Positions 1-7,158 of a DNA stretch of 21,240 nucleotides are shown here, piece after piece; the stretch's first letter is position 1; each line of letters begins with the position of its first letter. This DNA comes from Candidatus Omnitrophota bacterium (lineage in GTDB: Bacteria; Omnitrophota; Gorgyraeia; Tantalellales; Tantalellaceae): contig JABMSC010000020.1 of the NCBI GenBank assembly GCA_013204685.1, positions 1-21,240 on the forward strand, in the 5' to 3' direction. Position numbers and translations under genes: made by a program. The notes under the pieces were generated by a model, which saw nothing but the letters and a program-made list of their open reading frames with translations, ran no database searches and was not told where the DNA came from.

Positions 1-2515
1 CATTATTGGTAGCGTTAAACTGAACTGTGTTATTGCCATGAACGAATGACGAAGGATTGCTTACTGAGAAATTATCATCAATATTGAGAGTCGTTGGCGC
101 ATTGAAAGTACCATTAGTTGCACTGAAAGTAGTAACAACACTTACCGTACCGGTATTCCCATTATAGGTTCCGCCTGATACTGTTAAGGTTTTTGCATGA
201 TTCACCGTGGTATCGCTAAGAGTAAAAGTACCACCGGAAAGGGTAAATTCTTGGGTTATCTCCATAGTAAGGTTACTAGTTGTTACCGTGAAAGCACCCC
301 CTGCCATACTGACAGTATCCATAGTAAGGGTACTGCTGGCAGGAAGGGCTACTGTAATCGTCCCTGTATAATCAGAAGTTATGGTCAAGTTACCGTTCCA
401 GGTGCCTGCATCATCCATAGTACAATCTTTATTGGCATTAGGATATGTTACCAGGTCACTTGTACCGAAAGTTACAGGAGCATTTTGTGAGGGAAGCTTA
501 GTACCGTCCCAGTTGCCTAAAGTAGACCACAGATTATCTGCCACGTTACCTATCCACATAGGGTCAATTTCGAGGTTAAAATTGCCTCCAGAATCGGCCC
601 CTATGGGTATAAATAGGAAAGACTTAGAGTAACAGTCGCTTATATTCACTCTTTCGAGTAAAAAGTCGTCTGTCTGGACATTTAAGTGCCAGGCTTCGCC
701 CTCTTCCTGAGAATGCATCTTTATGTAATATTCTTCTACACCTACATTAGGAGAGCCTACAATATTTAAACTGCCTTTAAAGGTATAAGTTTTGCCCGGT
801 TCAAAGTAAATTTCTTTGTCTGGTGTCAATAATTCAAAATTGTGAAAGGTAATATCTCCGTATATATAGGAAGAATCTGCTCCGGATAGGGTCGTTTTTG
901 CGGCATTAAGTACTAATTCTGAGGATTTTTGGTAGGTGACAGCACCCCAGCTAGAGCTGTCACCGGCATTCGGTGCCGGCCCACGTATGGTGATCGTCGA
1001 TCCCAACCCCCACATCTCTGAAATGTCGATATTTCCCTGAATTCTGTTGATGTATGTTAGATCCGCATTGATCCCAACAGGGTTACTGTTTGATCCAAAG
1101 TGCTGAGCGGATAATTTCACCTGATTTCCCGGAATAAAAACTCCCGGCGATGTATTTATGTCCCCCCGAGGTGTTTCAAGCGTAATATTCTTACTGCGTA
1201 TATACGTCACCCTTCCTGAATCTCCAAGATCTAATGCTACAAGATTCTCAGCCAAGAGGTCTATTAGTGCTTCCACATCAATATCGCCTTCCGGTTTCAC
1301 TATTCGTGTGACATCCGCCATGGAGATCACGTTAAACTTGAGTGCCGTCATCTCAATATAACCTGCCTCTATACCATTAGCTGGTCCTGTCACTATGGCG
1401 GGGGCACGCTCAGCCCCTATAATTATCGAACCACTTTCTGTTTTCACATCGTAAATAGTCATCTCGCCTGAAGCGTCCAGATGTATGTCGCCCTCAGCCT
1501 CGATTAAACCTGAGAACTGCTTAAGCTCGCCTTCACCATCACCATCTTTATCAGCATGCATCCATACGCCGCCTGCTCTTGCTTTGACTTTTCCGTATGA
1601 TTTTATACCCTTATCCGTGGTTACATCTATCTTATAAGCTTCCATATCAGCATTCAGGACAATATCACCACTGGCTACCAGACTTACAATACCGTTTTCA
1701 TCGAATTCTATCCTGTTAGCCACAATTATGCCTTCAAGATTGATGGAATTTCTGAAGATATCCGTTAAACTCTCAGCTTTAAGCACAACATTACCGCCGT
1801 TTGCCTCTAATGTGCCGCTATTTTTGATCTGATCCAGTATGGATTTACCCGTATAATCCGTGATCTCAGCTGCAGTTTCCTCTGTTATTGCAACAGATAT
1901 AAGGCCGCCTGATGATATATCAAGCTTAATAGCATCCCCTGCAGCCAGCACAATTTTGCCCGCGAGTGCGATAACAATGCCCCTGTTCTCTATAGCGCCC
2001 GCTATAAGAACACCGAATCCTCCGTCGATTATATTTATCTGGCCTTCATTAAGGATATAGCCTTTATCGATCTCAGAAAGCCTATCGAAAAGATATTCGC
2101 CATTAATAAAGTTTGAATCAGTGATGTCTCTCGTGGAAAGGACTAAGTTTCTGGCAGTAAGAGTCGCATTTGGTCCGAGGTGAATTCCTGCAGTATTTAT
2201 TAAGGCAAGCATCAAAAGATTAGAGTTAATAGTTCCATCTATATAGCTTCTCTCGCCACCTGTTATTCTGGCGAGCACTTCTGAATTGGGTCCATTGAAA
2301 ACAACTTGCTCATTTGTATCTACATTGAATTTATCAAAGTTGATTATTGCCTTGCTGGAGTTAACGTTGTAGGTAACTTGTCCGTTCTCAACTTTTACCT
2401 CAACATCACCCGATATGACTCTTTCACCTTCAGGAAGGGCATAGACAGAAAAAGTCCCTACGAAAATCATCGCAAGGACTATTATCATACTGTTTGTTGT
2501 CTGTCTTTTATTCAT
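1..2515 (-). CDS. TPS-type filamentous haemagglutinin-like secreted adhesin, C-terminus beyond the left edge
   Basis: The frame is open from an ATG at 2515 to the left edge (838 codons visible), with a strong Shine-Dalgarno AAGGTGG (2526-2520) five bases upstream. Residues 1-26 form a signal peptide (basic start, hydrophobic core, end SVYA before LPEG). Residues about 28-150 match the TPS secretion domain: NVNSSKAIINFDKFNVD, then LARITGGERSYIDGTI, then INTAGIHLGPNA, which replaces the usual NPNGI-type motif. The rest is Gly/Asn/Thr/Ser-rich beta-strand repeats, as expected of a beta-helix passenger; from about residue 500 the pattern changes to repeats such as FEPGKTYTFKGSLNI and later short Thr-rich strands. 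Such proteins are exported by Sec and then by a TpsB outer-membrane pore; no TpsB gene is in the window. Expression should be set by the riboswitch leader upstream. Family confident; target of adhesion unknown. Confidence 0.88.
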   Translation of the reverse strand, partial: MNKRQTTNSMIIVLAMIFVGTFSVYALPEGERVISGDVEVKVENGQVTYNVNSSKAIINFDKFNVDTNEQVVFNGPNSEVLARITGGERSYIDGTINSNLLMLALINTAGIHLGPNATLTARNLVLSTRDITDSNFINGEYLFDRLSEIDKGYILNEGQINIIDGGFGVLIAGAIENRGIVIALAGKIVLAAGDAIKLDISSGGLISVAITEETAAEITDYTGKSILDQIKNSGTLEANGGNVVLKAESLTDIFRNSINLEGIIVANRIEFDENGIVSLVASGDIVLNADMEAYKIDVTTDKGIKSYGKVKARAGGVWMHADKDGDGEGELKQFSGLIEAEGDIHLDASGEMTIYDVKTESGSIIIGAERAPAIVTGPANGIEAGYIEMTALKFNVISMADVTRIVKPEGDIDVEALIDLLAENLVALDLGDSGRVTYIRSKNITLETPRGDINTSPGVFIPGNQVKLSAQHFGSNSNPVGINADLTYINRIQGNIDISEMWGLGSTITIRGPAPNAGDSSSWGAVTYQKSSELVLNAAKTTLSGADSSYIYGDITFHNFELLTPDKEIYFEPGKTYTFKGSLNIVGSPNVGVEEYYIKMHSQEEGEAWHLNVQTDDFLLERVNISDCYSKSFLFIPIGADSGGNFNLEIDPMWIGNVADNLWSTLGNWDGTKLPSQNAPVTFGTSDLVTYPNANKDCTMDDAGTWNGNLTITSDYTGTITVALPASSTLTMDTVSMAGGAFTVTTSNLTMEITQEFTLSGGTFTLSDTTVNHAKTLTVSGGTYNGNTGTVSVVTTFSATNGTFNAPTTLNIDDNFSVSNPSSFVHGNNTVQFNATNN

Positions 2516-2571
2516 CTTACCACCTTAAAACAAAAAACCCATAGCATTTGCTATGGGTCAGTAAGATGAAT
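2510..2571 (-). promoter_or_regulatory. 11-nt inverted repeat sequestering the adhesin start codon
   Basis: On the minus strand, ATTCATCTTAC (2571-2561) lies just before the terminator hairpin. Its exact reverse complement, GTAAGATGAAT (2520-2510), lies just after the Shine-Dalgarno and contains the ATG. If the transcript reads through, these 11 bases can pair, closing a helix around the terminator stem and hiding the start codon. The pairing is seen in the sequence; a translational role is inferred. Confidence 0.55.
2532..2557 (-). terminator. Intrinsic terminator, expression platform of the riboswitch
   Basis: An 8-bp perfect stem CCCATAGC / GCTATGGG with loop AAAT is followed directly by six T residues (2537-2532) on the minus strand. 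It sits 5 bases upstream of the adhesin Shine-Dalgarno, so it can only act as a regulated attenuator. Its 5' arm with the preceding bases (2561-2549) is complementary to 2605-2591 inside the aptamer, forming the competing antiterminator. Confidence 0.85.
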
Positions 2572-2584
2572 GGAGCACATTCTT

Positions 2585-2664
2585 CGGTAACTGACTGCCA
2601 TAGCATAATGCTTTAGGCTCTCGAGCTTTGCGCCCCCTGCTTTCACAAGGTTTGCCTTTATCGG
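2585..2664 (-). promoter_or_regulatory. Cyclic di-GMP-I (GEMM-I) riboswitch aptamer
   Basis: Read on the minus strand the segment carries the GEMM-I core in order: AAAGGCAAACC, a hairpin capped by GAAA, GGGCGCAAAGC, GCCTAA, a short stem AGCA-TTA-TGCT, TATGG, and GTTACCG. GCCTAA facing TATGG is an 11-nt-type receptor for the GAAA loop. By alignment to the Vibrio Vc2 aptamer, the position matching G20 is G and that matching C92 is C, which favours c-di-GMP over cGAMP as ligand. I cannot draw a convincing outer P1 stem. A leader for an adhesin is a usual place for this class. Confidence 0.88.
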
Positions 2665-2713
2665 TATAATCGGTTATAAAAGATCAATTTTCTTTCTTCT
2701 AACGCCTAATTAA

Positions 2714-2741
2714 AGTGTACCATATAATATATATAAGTCAA
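2714..2741 (-). promoter_or_regulatory. Likely sigma-70 type promoter for the adhesin leader
   Basis: Minus strand: TTGACT (2741-2736), a 16-base AT-rich spacer, then TACACT (2719-2714) preceded by TGG, an extended -10 form. Transcription would begin near 2707, about 45 bases before the aptamer core and about 190 bases before the ATG. The placement fits the riboswitch; the boxes are imperfect and untested. Confidence 0.6.
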
Positions 2742-3800
2742 ATATGTATAAATAAACTTATGTATATATGCCATTACATGGCTATAAGTTATGAAAAAGC
2801 CGTTTTTTTTTGCTATGATGTGCGTTGAAAAATCCATTTTTCACCCTTATTTTACCTTAATTGATACTAAACCGCTCTCATTCGTTTAGGGAAGAATACG
2901 TTTTCATGGGATAAAAAGAAACGTTACCTGCTCTTTCTTCATATTTTTTGTTTCGCCGCTTAAAATCGTTCTTGTGATAAACAAAAAAGAAACGAGAAAC
3001 AGTTTCCTCCTTTATCTTTTTTCATTTCGTATCATATTAAGAAAGCGTTCAAAGAAACATCTTCACCTCTTTGTTCGATCAAATGAAAAACAAAAATTCA
3101 TTATAGGCTCTGACCCTGTAAAAAATATTTTATCCTTACAGATAAAAATTTGTCATCCTCGCGAAAACGAGGATCACTTAAAAATAAATTATTTGTATTG
3201 GATCCCGGATAAATTTTTTGTTTAAGTAAAAACAATCACGGCAAAAAATTTTCCGGGACGACATAAATTTATTTCTCATATAAGGATGAATTTGAGAAAG
3301 GTGAAAAACGAAGAGTAAAAAACTGTGGATGACATATAAAGGAAGAAAGAAAAAGGGATTTCATGAGTGATTACGCAGATTGGCGCAACCTGTAACGGAA
3401 ACATTGGAACATTAGACCGCATTAGAACATTGTTGCCCAACATTGATGCTCTACTGATCCGATCTTTTAATGCTCTATAGAATTTGGCTGGAATCCCGTG
3501 ATCCGTGGTTCCGCCTTCGTAAATCTACTTAATTTTATCCGCCTGCAGCGGACTTCCCCGGCTACCGTGGCCCATTCACAAAAAACGGCCTGTACGACTG
3601 TTTTCAGCTATATAATGGGGTGTTTTTCAGCCATTCTGGCATTTTACTCTTCAGCCCTGATCTCTCCTTTAGAAGACAGAAAGCCATCTAGCGCCAATAC
3701 TTTTTATGTCGTAAAAACTATGCAGAAATGAGGATTATTTTTTCTGGTGTAAAAACTTTTAAGAGGGAATTCTTCGTTTTTGTTATAAAAAATGCAGGGG
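2742..3800. other. About 1 kb AT-rich intergenic region without a convincing gene
   Basis: Between the adhesin promoter and the end of alr no open frame has a ribosome binding site and a recognisable protein. The region holds homopolymer-rich DNA, one palindromic repeat (3151-3263), short AACATT-containing repeats around 3398-3445, and a small palindrome TCCGC-CTGCA-GCGGA near 3537-3551. Two plus-strand frames (2974-3225 and 3498-3731) look accidental. No tRNA was seen. Confidence 0.6.
3151..3263. repeat. Palindromic intergenic repeat with imperfect terminal inverted repeats
   Basis: Ends TGTCATCC (3151-3158) and GGACGACA (3256-3263) are inverted copies with one mismatch. The left part is a perfect 7-bp hairpin ATCCTCG / CGAGGAT (3155-3174). 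The right part is a longer imperfect hairpin, CCCGGATAAATTTTTTG (3204-3220) against CAAAAAATTTTCCGGG (3242-3257). The plan resembles the widespread GTCATCC-type bacterial intergenic repeats. Confidence 0.6.
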
Positions 3801-4925
3801 CTATTTATACTTCCTGGGCACCCTGTCTGTTATTGCGGCGAGTATTTCGTACGGTATGGTTCCGGCAAGTTTTGCTATTTTTTCTATTAAGATCTCGGCA
3901 TCACCCTGGCGGCCTATAAGCACCACTTCATCCCCTACTTTTACGTCCTTTATGTGCCCTACATCGAGAAGCGTCTGGTCCATAGTCACCATTCCCACTA
4001 TCCTGACATATTGCCCCTTGATCAGCGCCTCGGCTTTATTTGAGAGTATCCTTCCGTACCCGTCGGCATACCCTATAGGAATAGTTGCTATTTTTGTGTC
4101 TTTCTGAGTTATATATGTTCTTCCATAGCTTATAGATCTTCCCGGAGGCGCATCTTTAAGATGAACTATCTTTGTTTTAAGATTCATTACCGGTTCCAGT
4201 TTAAAATCTCTCCGGAAACTTTCCTTAGGATAAACTCCGTAAAGAAGTATTCCTGTTCTTATCAGATTGAGGTGAGAATGTTTCCAGTCAACTGCTGCGA
4301 CACTGTTAGCTGCGTGTTTATATTTGATATCTATTCCGGAAGCTTCCAGCTCTTTAAGCACATTTTCAAAATCAGTGATCTGCTGCTGCGTTACTACCTT
4401 ATCTCTTGCAGCTGATGAAAAATGCGTGTACACACCTTCTATTTCAATTTCTTCATTCTGTTTAACATCACATATAAAACTGGCAGCCTCTTCATGCCAC
4501 ACACCTATTCGTCCCATACCAGTATCAACCTCAATATGAACCCTGGGGATTATTTTTAACCTGGCAGATACATCCTTCAGAACTTTTACGAGGTCGCGAT
4601 CACATAAGGTGAGAGTAACATTATTTTCAATCGCGACTTTAACTTCGCTTTCCAGTATTGAACCCAGGACAAGAACAGGCGAAGTTATCCCTGAATTTCT
4701 TAAGCTAAGTGCCTCGTCAACCGTAGCAACACCCAGATAATCTACACCATTTTCCACTAAAACGCGGCTCACCTCTTCAATGCCATGCCCATAGGCATTT
4801 GCCTTCACAACGGCCATAACCCCTACGCCGGGATCTACTAACTCCTTTATGCAACCCAGGTTATGCTTAACAGCCTCCAGGTTTATCTCGGCCCATGTAG
4901 GGCGGTAATTAGTGCTATTTGCCAC
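3801..4925 (-). CDS. alr: Alanine racemase
   Basis: PLP enzyme interconverting L- and D-alanine, supplying D-Ala for peptidoglycan. The 374-residue product is of normal length for the family. Visible: TWAEINLEAVKHN at the N-terminus, the PLP lysine in VVKANAYGHG (K41), the opposite catalytic tyrosine in RSISYGRTY (Y267), the PIGYADGY segment and VTMDQT near 313-318. I chose the GTG start at 4925: GGGAG (4935-4931) lies five bases upstream and the tsaB stop TAA ends at 4927, so only one base separates the genes. A longer frame to 4991 exists but would overlap tsaB by 65 bases and has no family support. Last gene of the minus-strand cluster; I saw no clear terminator after it. Confidence 0.95.
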   Translation of the reverse strand: MANSTNYRPTWAEINLEAVKHNLGCIKELVDPGVGVMAVVKANAYGHGIEEVSRVLVENGVDYLGVATVDEALSLRNSGITSPVLVLGSILESEVKVAIENNVTLTLCDRDLVKVLKDVSARLKIIPRVHIEVDTGMGRIGVWHEEAASFICDVKQNEEIEIEGVYTHFSSAARDKVVTQQQITDFENVLKELEASGIDIKYKHAANSVAAVDWKHSHLNLIRTGILLYGVYPKESFRRDFKLEPVMNLKTKIVHLKDAPPGRSISYGRTYITQKDTKIATIPIGYADGYGRILSNKAEALIKGQYVRIVGMVTMDQTLLDVGHIKDVKVGDEVVLIGRQGDAEILIEKIAKLAGTIPYEILAAITDRVPRKYK

Positions 4926-4926
4926 A

Positions 4927-5601
4927 TTATCTCCCGAATTTCTTCTGGTGAGTAATATTACATTCTTTCTCATGCAGGTATAACGGATCAATTGTCTCTG
5001 GTGAATCCACTCCTGATAAGGACTTCTCTATGCCGATGAGTCCAATATTCGTTGCCCGTGGATACCAGTCTATACTCTCATCATACATGGCAAGAGAATG
5101 CGCGTCCAGTTTTTCTTTATACTTTATAACCCCATCACCAAAAAATAAAACTTCTTCAGTCAGTTGATCTAAAAATTCATCGCATTCCACTAAAAGATAA
5201 TCAGTGATTCTATTACCTCTCTCATATATACAAGTATAAACTTTTTCTTTACGCGCATCAATAAGCGGCGCTATTCTTTTTTTCTCTAGTGGAACATTCT
5301 GGATAATGGCATCCATAGTCGGAACTCCAACTACCTTGCACCCCAGAGAAGCGGCCAGTCCCTTAACTGTTGCGATTCCTATCCTGAGCCCCGTAAAAGA
5401 TCCGGGACCTAGTCCGACCGCGATGAGATCAATATCGGAGACATTCCACTTGACCCCCTCAAGAAGATCCTTTATTGTGGGAACAAGTATTTCACTATGT
5501 CTTATGCCGGCATCTTTATGAAATGAAGCTTTCATCGCACAACTATCAAATAGTGCGACAGTTAAAAATTTCGTTGATGTGTCAAATGCGAGTGTTTTCA
5601 T
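4927..5601 (-). CDS. tsaB: tRNA t6A threonylcarbamoyladenosine modification protein TsaB
   Basis: TsaB (YeaZ) is the inactive ASKHA-fold partner of TsaD and binds TsaE in the complex that makes t6A37 in ANN-decoding tRNAs. The 224-residue product has the phosphate-1-like start LAFDTSTKFLTVALFD, the RHSEILVPTIKDLL helix, and the diagnostic GLGPGSFTGLRIG segment followed by ATVKGLAASLG. The C-terminal half is less conserved, as is normal. It begins three bases after tsaE and ends one base before alr, so the three are probably cotranslated. tsaD and tsaC are not in the window. Confidence 0.94.
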   Translation of the reverse strand: MKTLAFDTSTKFLTVALFDSCAMKASFHKDAGIRHSEILVPTIKDLLEGVKWNVSDIDLIAVGLGPGSFTGLRIGIATVKGLAASLGCKVVGVPTMDAIIQNVPLEKKRIAPLIDARKEKVYTCIYERGNRITDYLLVECDEFLDQLTEEVLFFGDGVIKYKEKLDAHSLAMYDESIDWYPRATNIGLIGIEKSLSGVDSPETIDPLYLHEKECNITHQKKFGR

Positions 5602-5604
5602 AAT

Positions 5605-6069
5605 TTAAGACAACCTCTCTACAATTCCTTCATATCTGGGACCTACCGAACGAAAATTGAACTTCCTCTCGGAAGAGGGCCCATACTCGATATTGACCTC
5701 CAGATATTCCTCCGGCAATATATCACGCACCTTGTCTGCCCATTCAATAACAGTTATGCCCCCGCCATAAAAATACCTCTTATAATCCAGCGTATCCGAG
5801 AAGGCTTCATCCGTAAGTCTATACACATCAAAGTGATAGAGATCTTTCCGGCCATGATACTCTTTAAGTATCACAAATGAGGGGCTGTTTACGTATAGAT
5901 ATTTCTCGATCCCCATCCCCTTGGCCAGCCCCTTCACGAATACAGTCTTCCCTGAGCCCAAATCTCCTACAAGGGCTATAAGGTCTCCCGAAGTAAGGCC
6001 TGAAGTAATGCTAGAGGCTAATTCTATGGTCTCTTCCGGTGAATGGGTGGTGATTGTTTTTGTATTCAT
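5605..6069 (-). CDS. tsaE: tRNA t6A biosynthesis ATPase TsaE
   Basis: P-loop ATPase of the TsaBDE complex. Visible are Walker A GDLGSGKT (residues 35-42), the conserved NSPSFVILKEY segment, LYHFDVYRL, and the family's IEWADKV motif. The ATG at 6069 gives 154 residues, normal for TsaE, beginning MNTKTITTHSPEET. The frame stays open upstream to a GTG at 6120, but those extra codons are translated AGTGCTG-type repeat, so I reject them. No good Shine-Dalgarno is visible: the repeat ends six bases before this ATG and occupies the place where one would be. Confidence 0.93.
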   Translation of the reverse strand: MNTKTITTHSPEETIELASSITSGLTSGDLIALVGDLGSGKTVFVKGLAKGMGIEKYLYVNSPSFVILKEYHGRKDLYHFDVYRLTDEAFSDTLDYKRYFYGGGITVIEWADKVRDILPEEYLEVNIEYGPSSERKFNFRSVGPRYEGIVERLS

Positions 6070-6075
6070 AATAAT

Positions 6076-6138
6076 AGTGCTGGGTTCTGCGTGCTGGGTC
6101 TGATACTCAGCACTCAACACACAGCACTCAGCACAAAC
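6076..6138. repeat. AGTGCTG heptad foldback, copy 1
   Basis: Left arm in 7-base units: AGTGCTG, GGTTCTG, CGTGCTG (6076-6096), then a spacer GGTCTGATA. Right arm: CTCAGCA, CTCAACA, CACAGCA, CTCAGCA (6106-6133), then CAAAC. The right arm is the inverted complement of the left, so the element can form a long imperfect hairpin. It fills the tsaE-thiL gap. Confidence 0.85.
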
Positions 6139-6159
6139 TTCCGTTTCATTTACTGAATA

Positions 6160-7053
6160 CTAGATATGCCTAAATCCCTTCGGCTTTAATTTGCTAACCC
6201 GTCCTTCTTTACCCACTAAAACTAATCCGTTCTTTTTCTTAGTGATCTCTCCTATAACAAAATACTTTGGTGCTTCTTTTCTCCTGCCCATATTCTTGAA
6301 CAGTTTTCTCGCTTCACCAGAAGCCATTGTAAAAAGAAGCTCAAAACTTTCTCCGTAATATAATGCACTCTCAAGTGATAGCCCCCCTGAAAGGGGAACA
6401 GCGTCAGAATAAAGTCTGCATCCCACTTTACTTTCAGACGAGATGCGCATAAGATCCATACTTATCCCGTCGGAAGTATCTATCATGGAAGTTATCTTAT
6501 AATTTTTAGTAAGCTCTTCTGCCTCTTTCATCCGTGGAGAAAAATCCAGATGCTCTTTTTTGCCGTCTCTAACCGGACCGGTTATGAGTATAAGATCTTT
6601 TTCTTTAGCGCCTGAACGGGTAACAAGGTTTCTCTTCCGGGCAAACCCGATAATCGATACATCTATTACAAGTTTACCGGAAGAGACAGTATCCCCGCCT
6701 ATAACTTTTATGCCGTATTCCCTGCAGACTTCAAAGATCCCGTCATAAATGCCTTTTATTGCTTTTGCGCCCATTTTTTTTGTAACTCCAATGCTGATAA
6801 GGATATATTTAGGCGTACCCCCCATAGCGGCAATATCACTTATATTAACAGAGACTGCCTTGCGGCCTATTCTTTTATATCCATCTTTTACCTGGAAGTG
6901 AGTTCCTTCCGCGAGCATGTCAGACGCCCAGAGGATATATTCATCTCTCTTGCAATCAAGCACGGCACAGTCGTCACCAATGCCGATCTTCACTCCTCTT
7001 CCGGCTTTTCCGGAACGCTTTCGTATTTGATCAATAAGTTGCAGTTCTTTCAT
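6160..7053 (-). CDS. thiL: Thiamine-monophosphate kinase
   Basis: ThiL phosphorylates thiamine monophosphate to the active cofactor thiamine diphosphate. The 297-residue product shows the AIR-synthase/ThiL fold signatures: GIGDDCAV with metal-binding D27-D28, SDMLAEGTHF, VSVNISDIAAMGG, VIGGDTVSS, and SMIDTSDGISMDLMRI near the substrate site. I start it at the ATG at 7053 (MKELQLIDQIRKRSG), which matches the family N-terminus. The open frame continues to 7146, but that extension (beginning MSISNLEF) is translated heptad repeat. No Shine-Dalgarno stands out. Its neighbour tsaE is unrelated in pathway, so co-location is probably just operon packing. Confidence 0.94.
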   Translation of the reverse strand: MKELQLIDQIRKRSGKAGRGVKIGIGDDCAVLDCKRDEYILWASDMLAEGTHFQVKDGYKRIGRKAVSVNISDIAAMGGTPKYILISIGVTKKMGAKAIKGIYDGIFEVCREYGIKVIGGDTVSSGKLVIDVSIIGFARKRNLVTRSGAKEKDLILITGPVRDGKKEHLDFSPRMKEAEELTKNYKITSMIDTSDGISMDLMRISSESKVGCRLYSDAVPLSGGLSLESALYYGESFELLFTMASGEARKLFKNMGRRKEAPKYFVIGEITKKKNGLVLVGKEGRVSKLKPKGFRHI

Positions 7054-7091
7054 GGTTTGGTATATGGTATTGATTAACTTGTAGTATAAAA

Positions 7092-7140
7092 AATACGAAA
7101 TTCGAATATCGAAATACGAAACAAATTCCAAATTCGAAAT
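7092..7140. repeat. AATTCGA-type heptad repeat
   Basis: Seven consecutive 7-base units on the plus strand: AATACGA, AATTCGA, ATATCGA, AATACGA, AACAAAT, TCCAAAT, TCGAAAT. The units are degenerate but in register. The repeat lies between the thiL start and the preceding gene and produces a false N-terminal extension of ThiL if the longest frame is used. Confidence 0.75.
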
Positions 7141-7158
7141 TGACATCCATGAGCTCTC

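Noticed and set aside
197..632. Plus-strand open frames opposite the adhesin gene
   Set aside because: Shadows of the repetitive minus-strand coding sequence, which has a signal peptide, TPS domain and strong ribosome binding site.
2585..2664. cGAMP-specific (GEMM-Ib) reading of the aptamer
   Set aside because: The position aligned with G20 of Vc2 appears to be G, whereas cGAMP-preferring variants carry A; the alignment was done by eye, so binding data could still overturn this.
2974..3225. Plus-strand open frame of 83 codons
   Set aside because: It lacks a ribosome binding site, its composition is AT-driven (Lys/Phe/Ile-rich), and its 3' part runs through the palindromic repeat at 3151-3263.
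3498..3731. Plus-strand open frame of 77 codons near the end of alr
   Set aside because: No ribosome binding site and no recognisable family. It contains a short palindrome and fits chance; a decayed gene remains possible but is unsupported.
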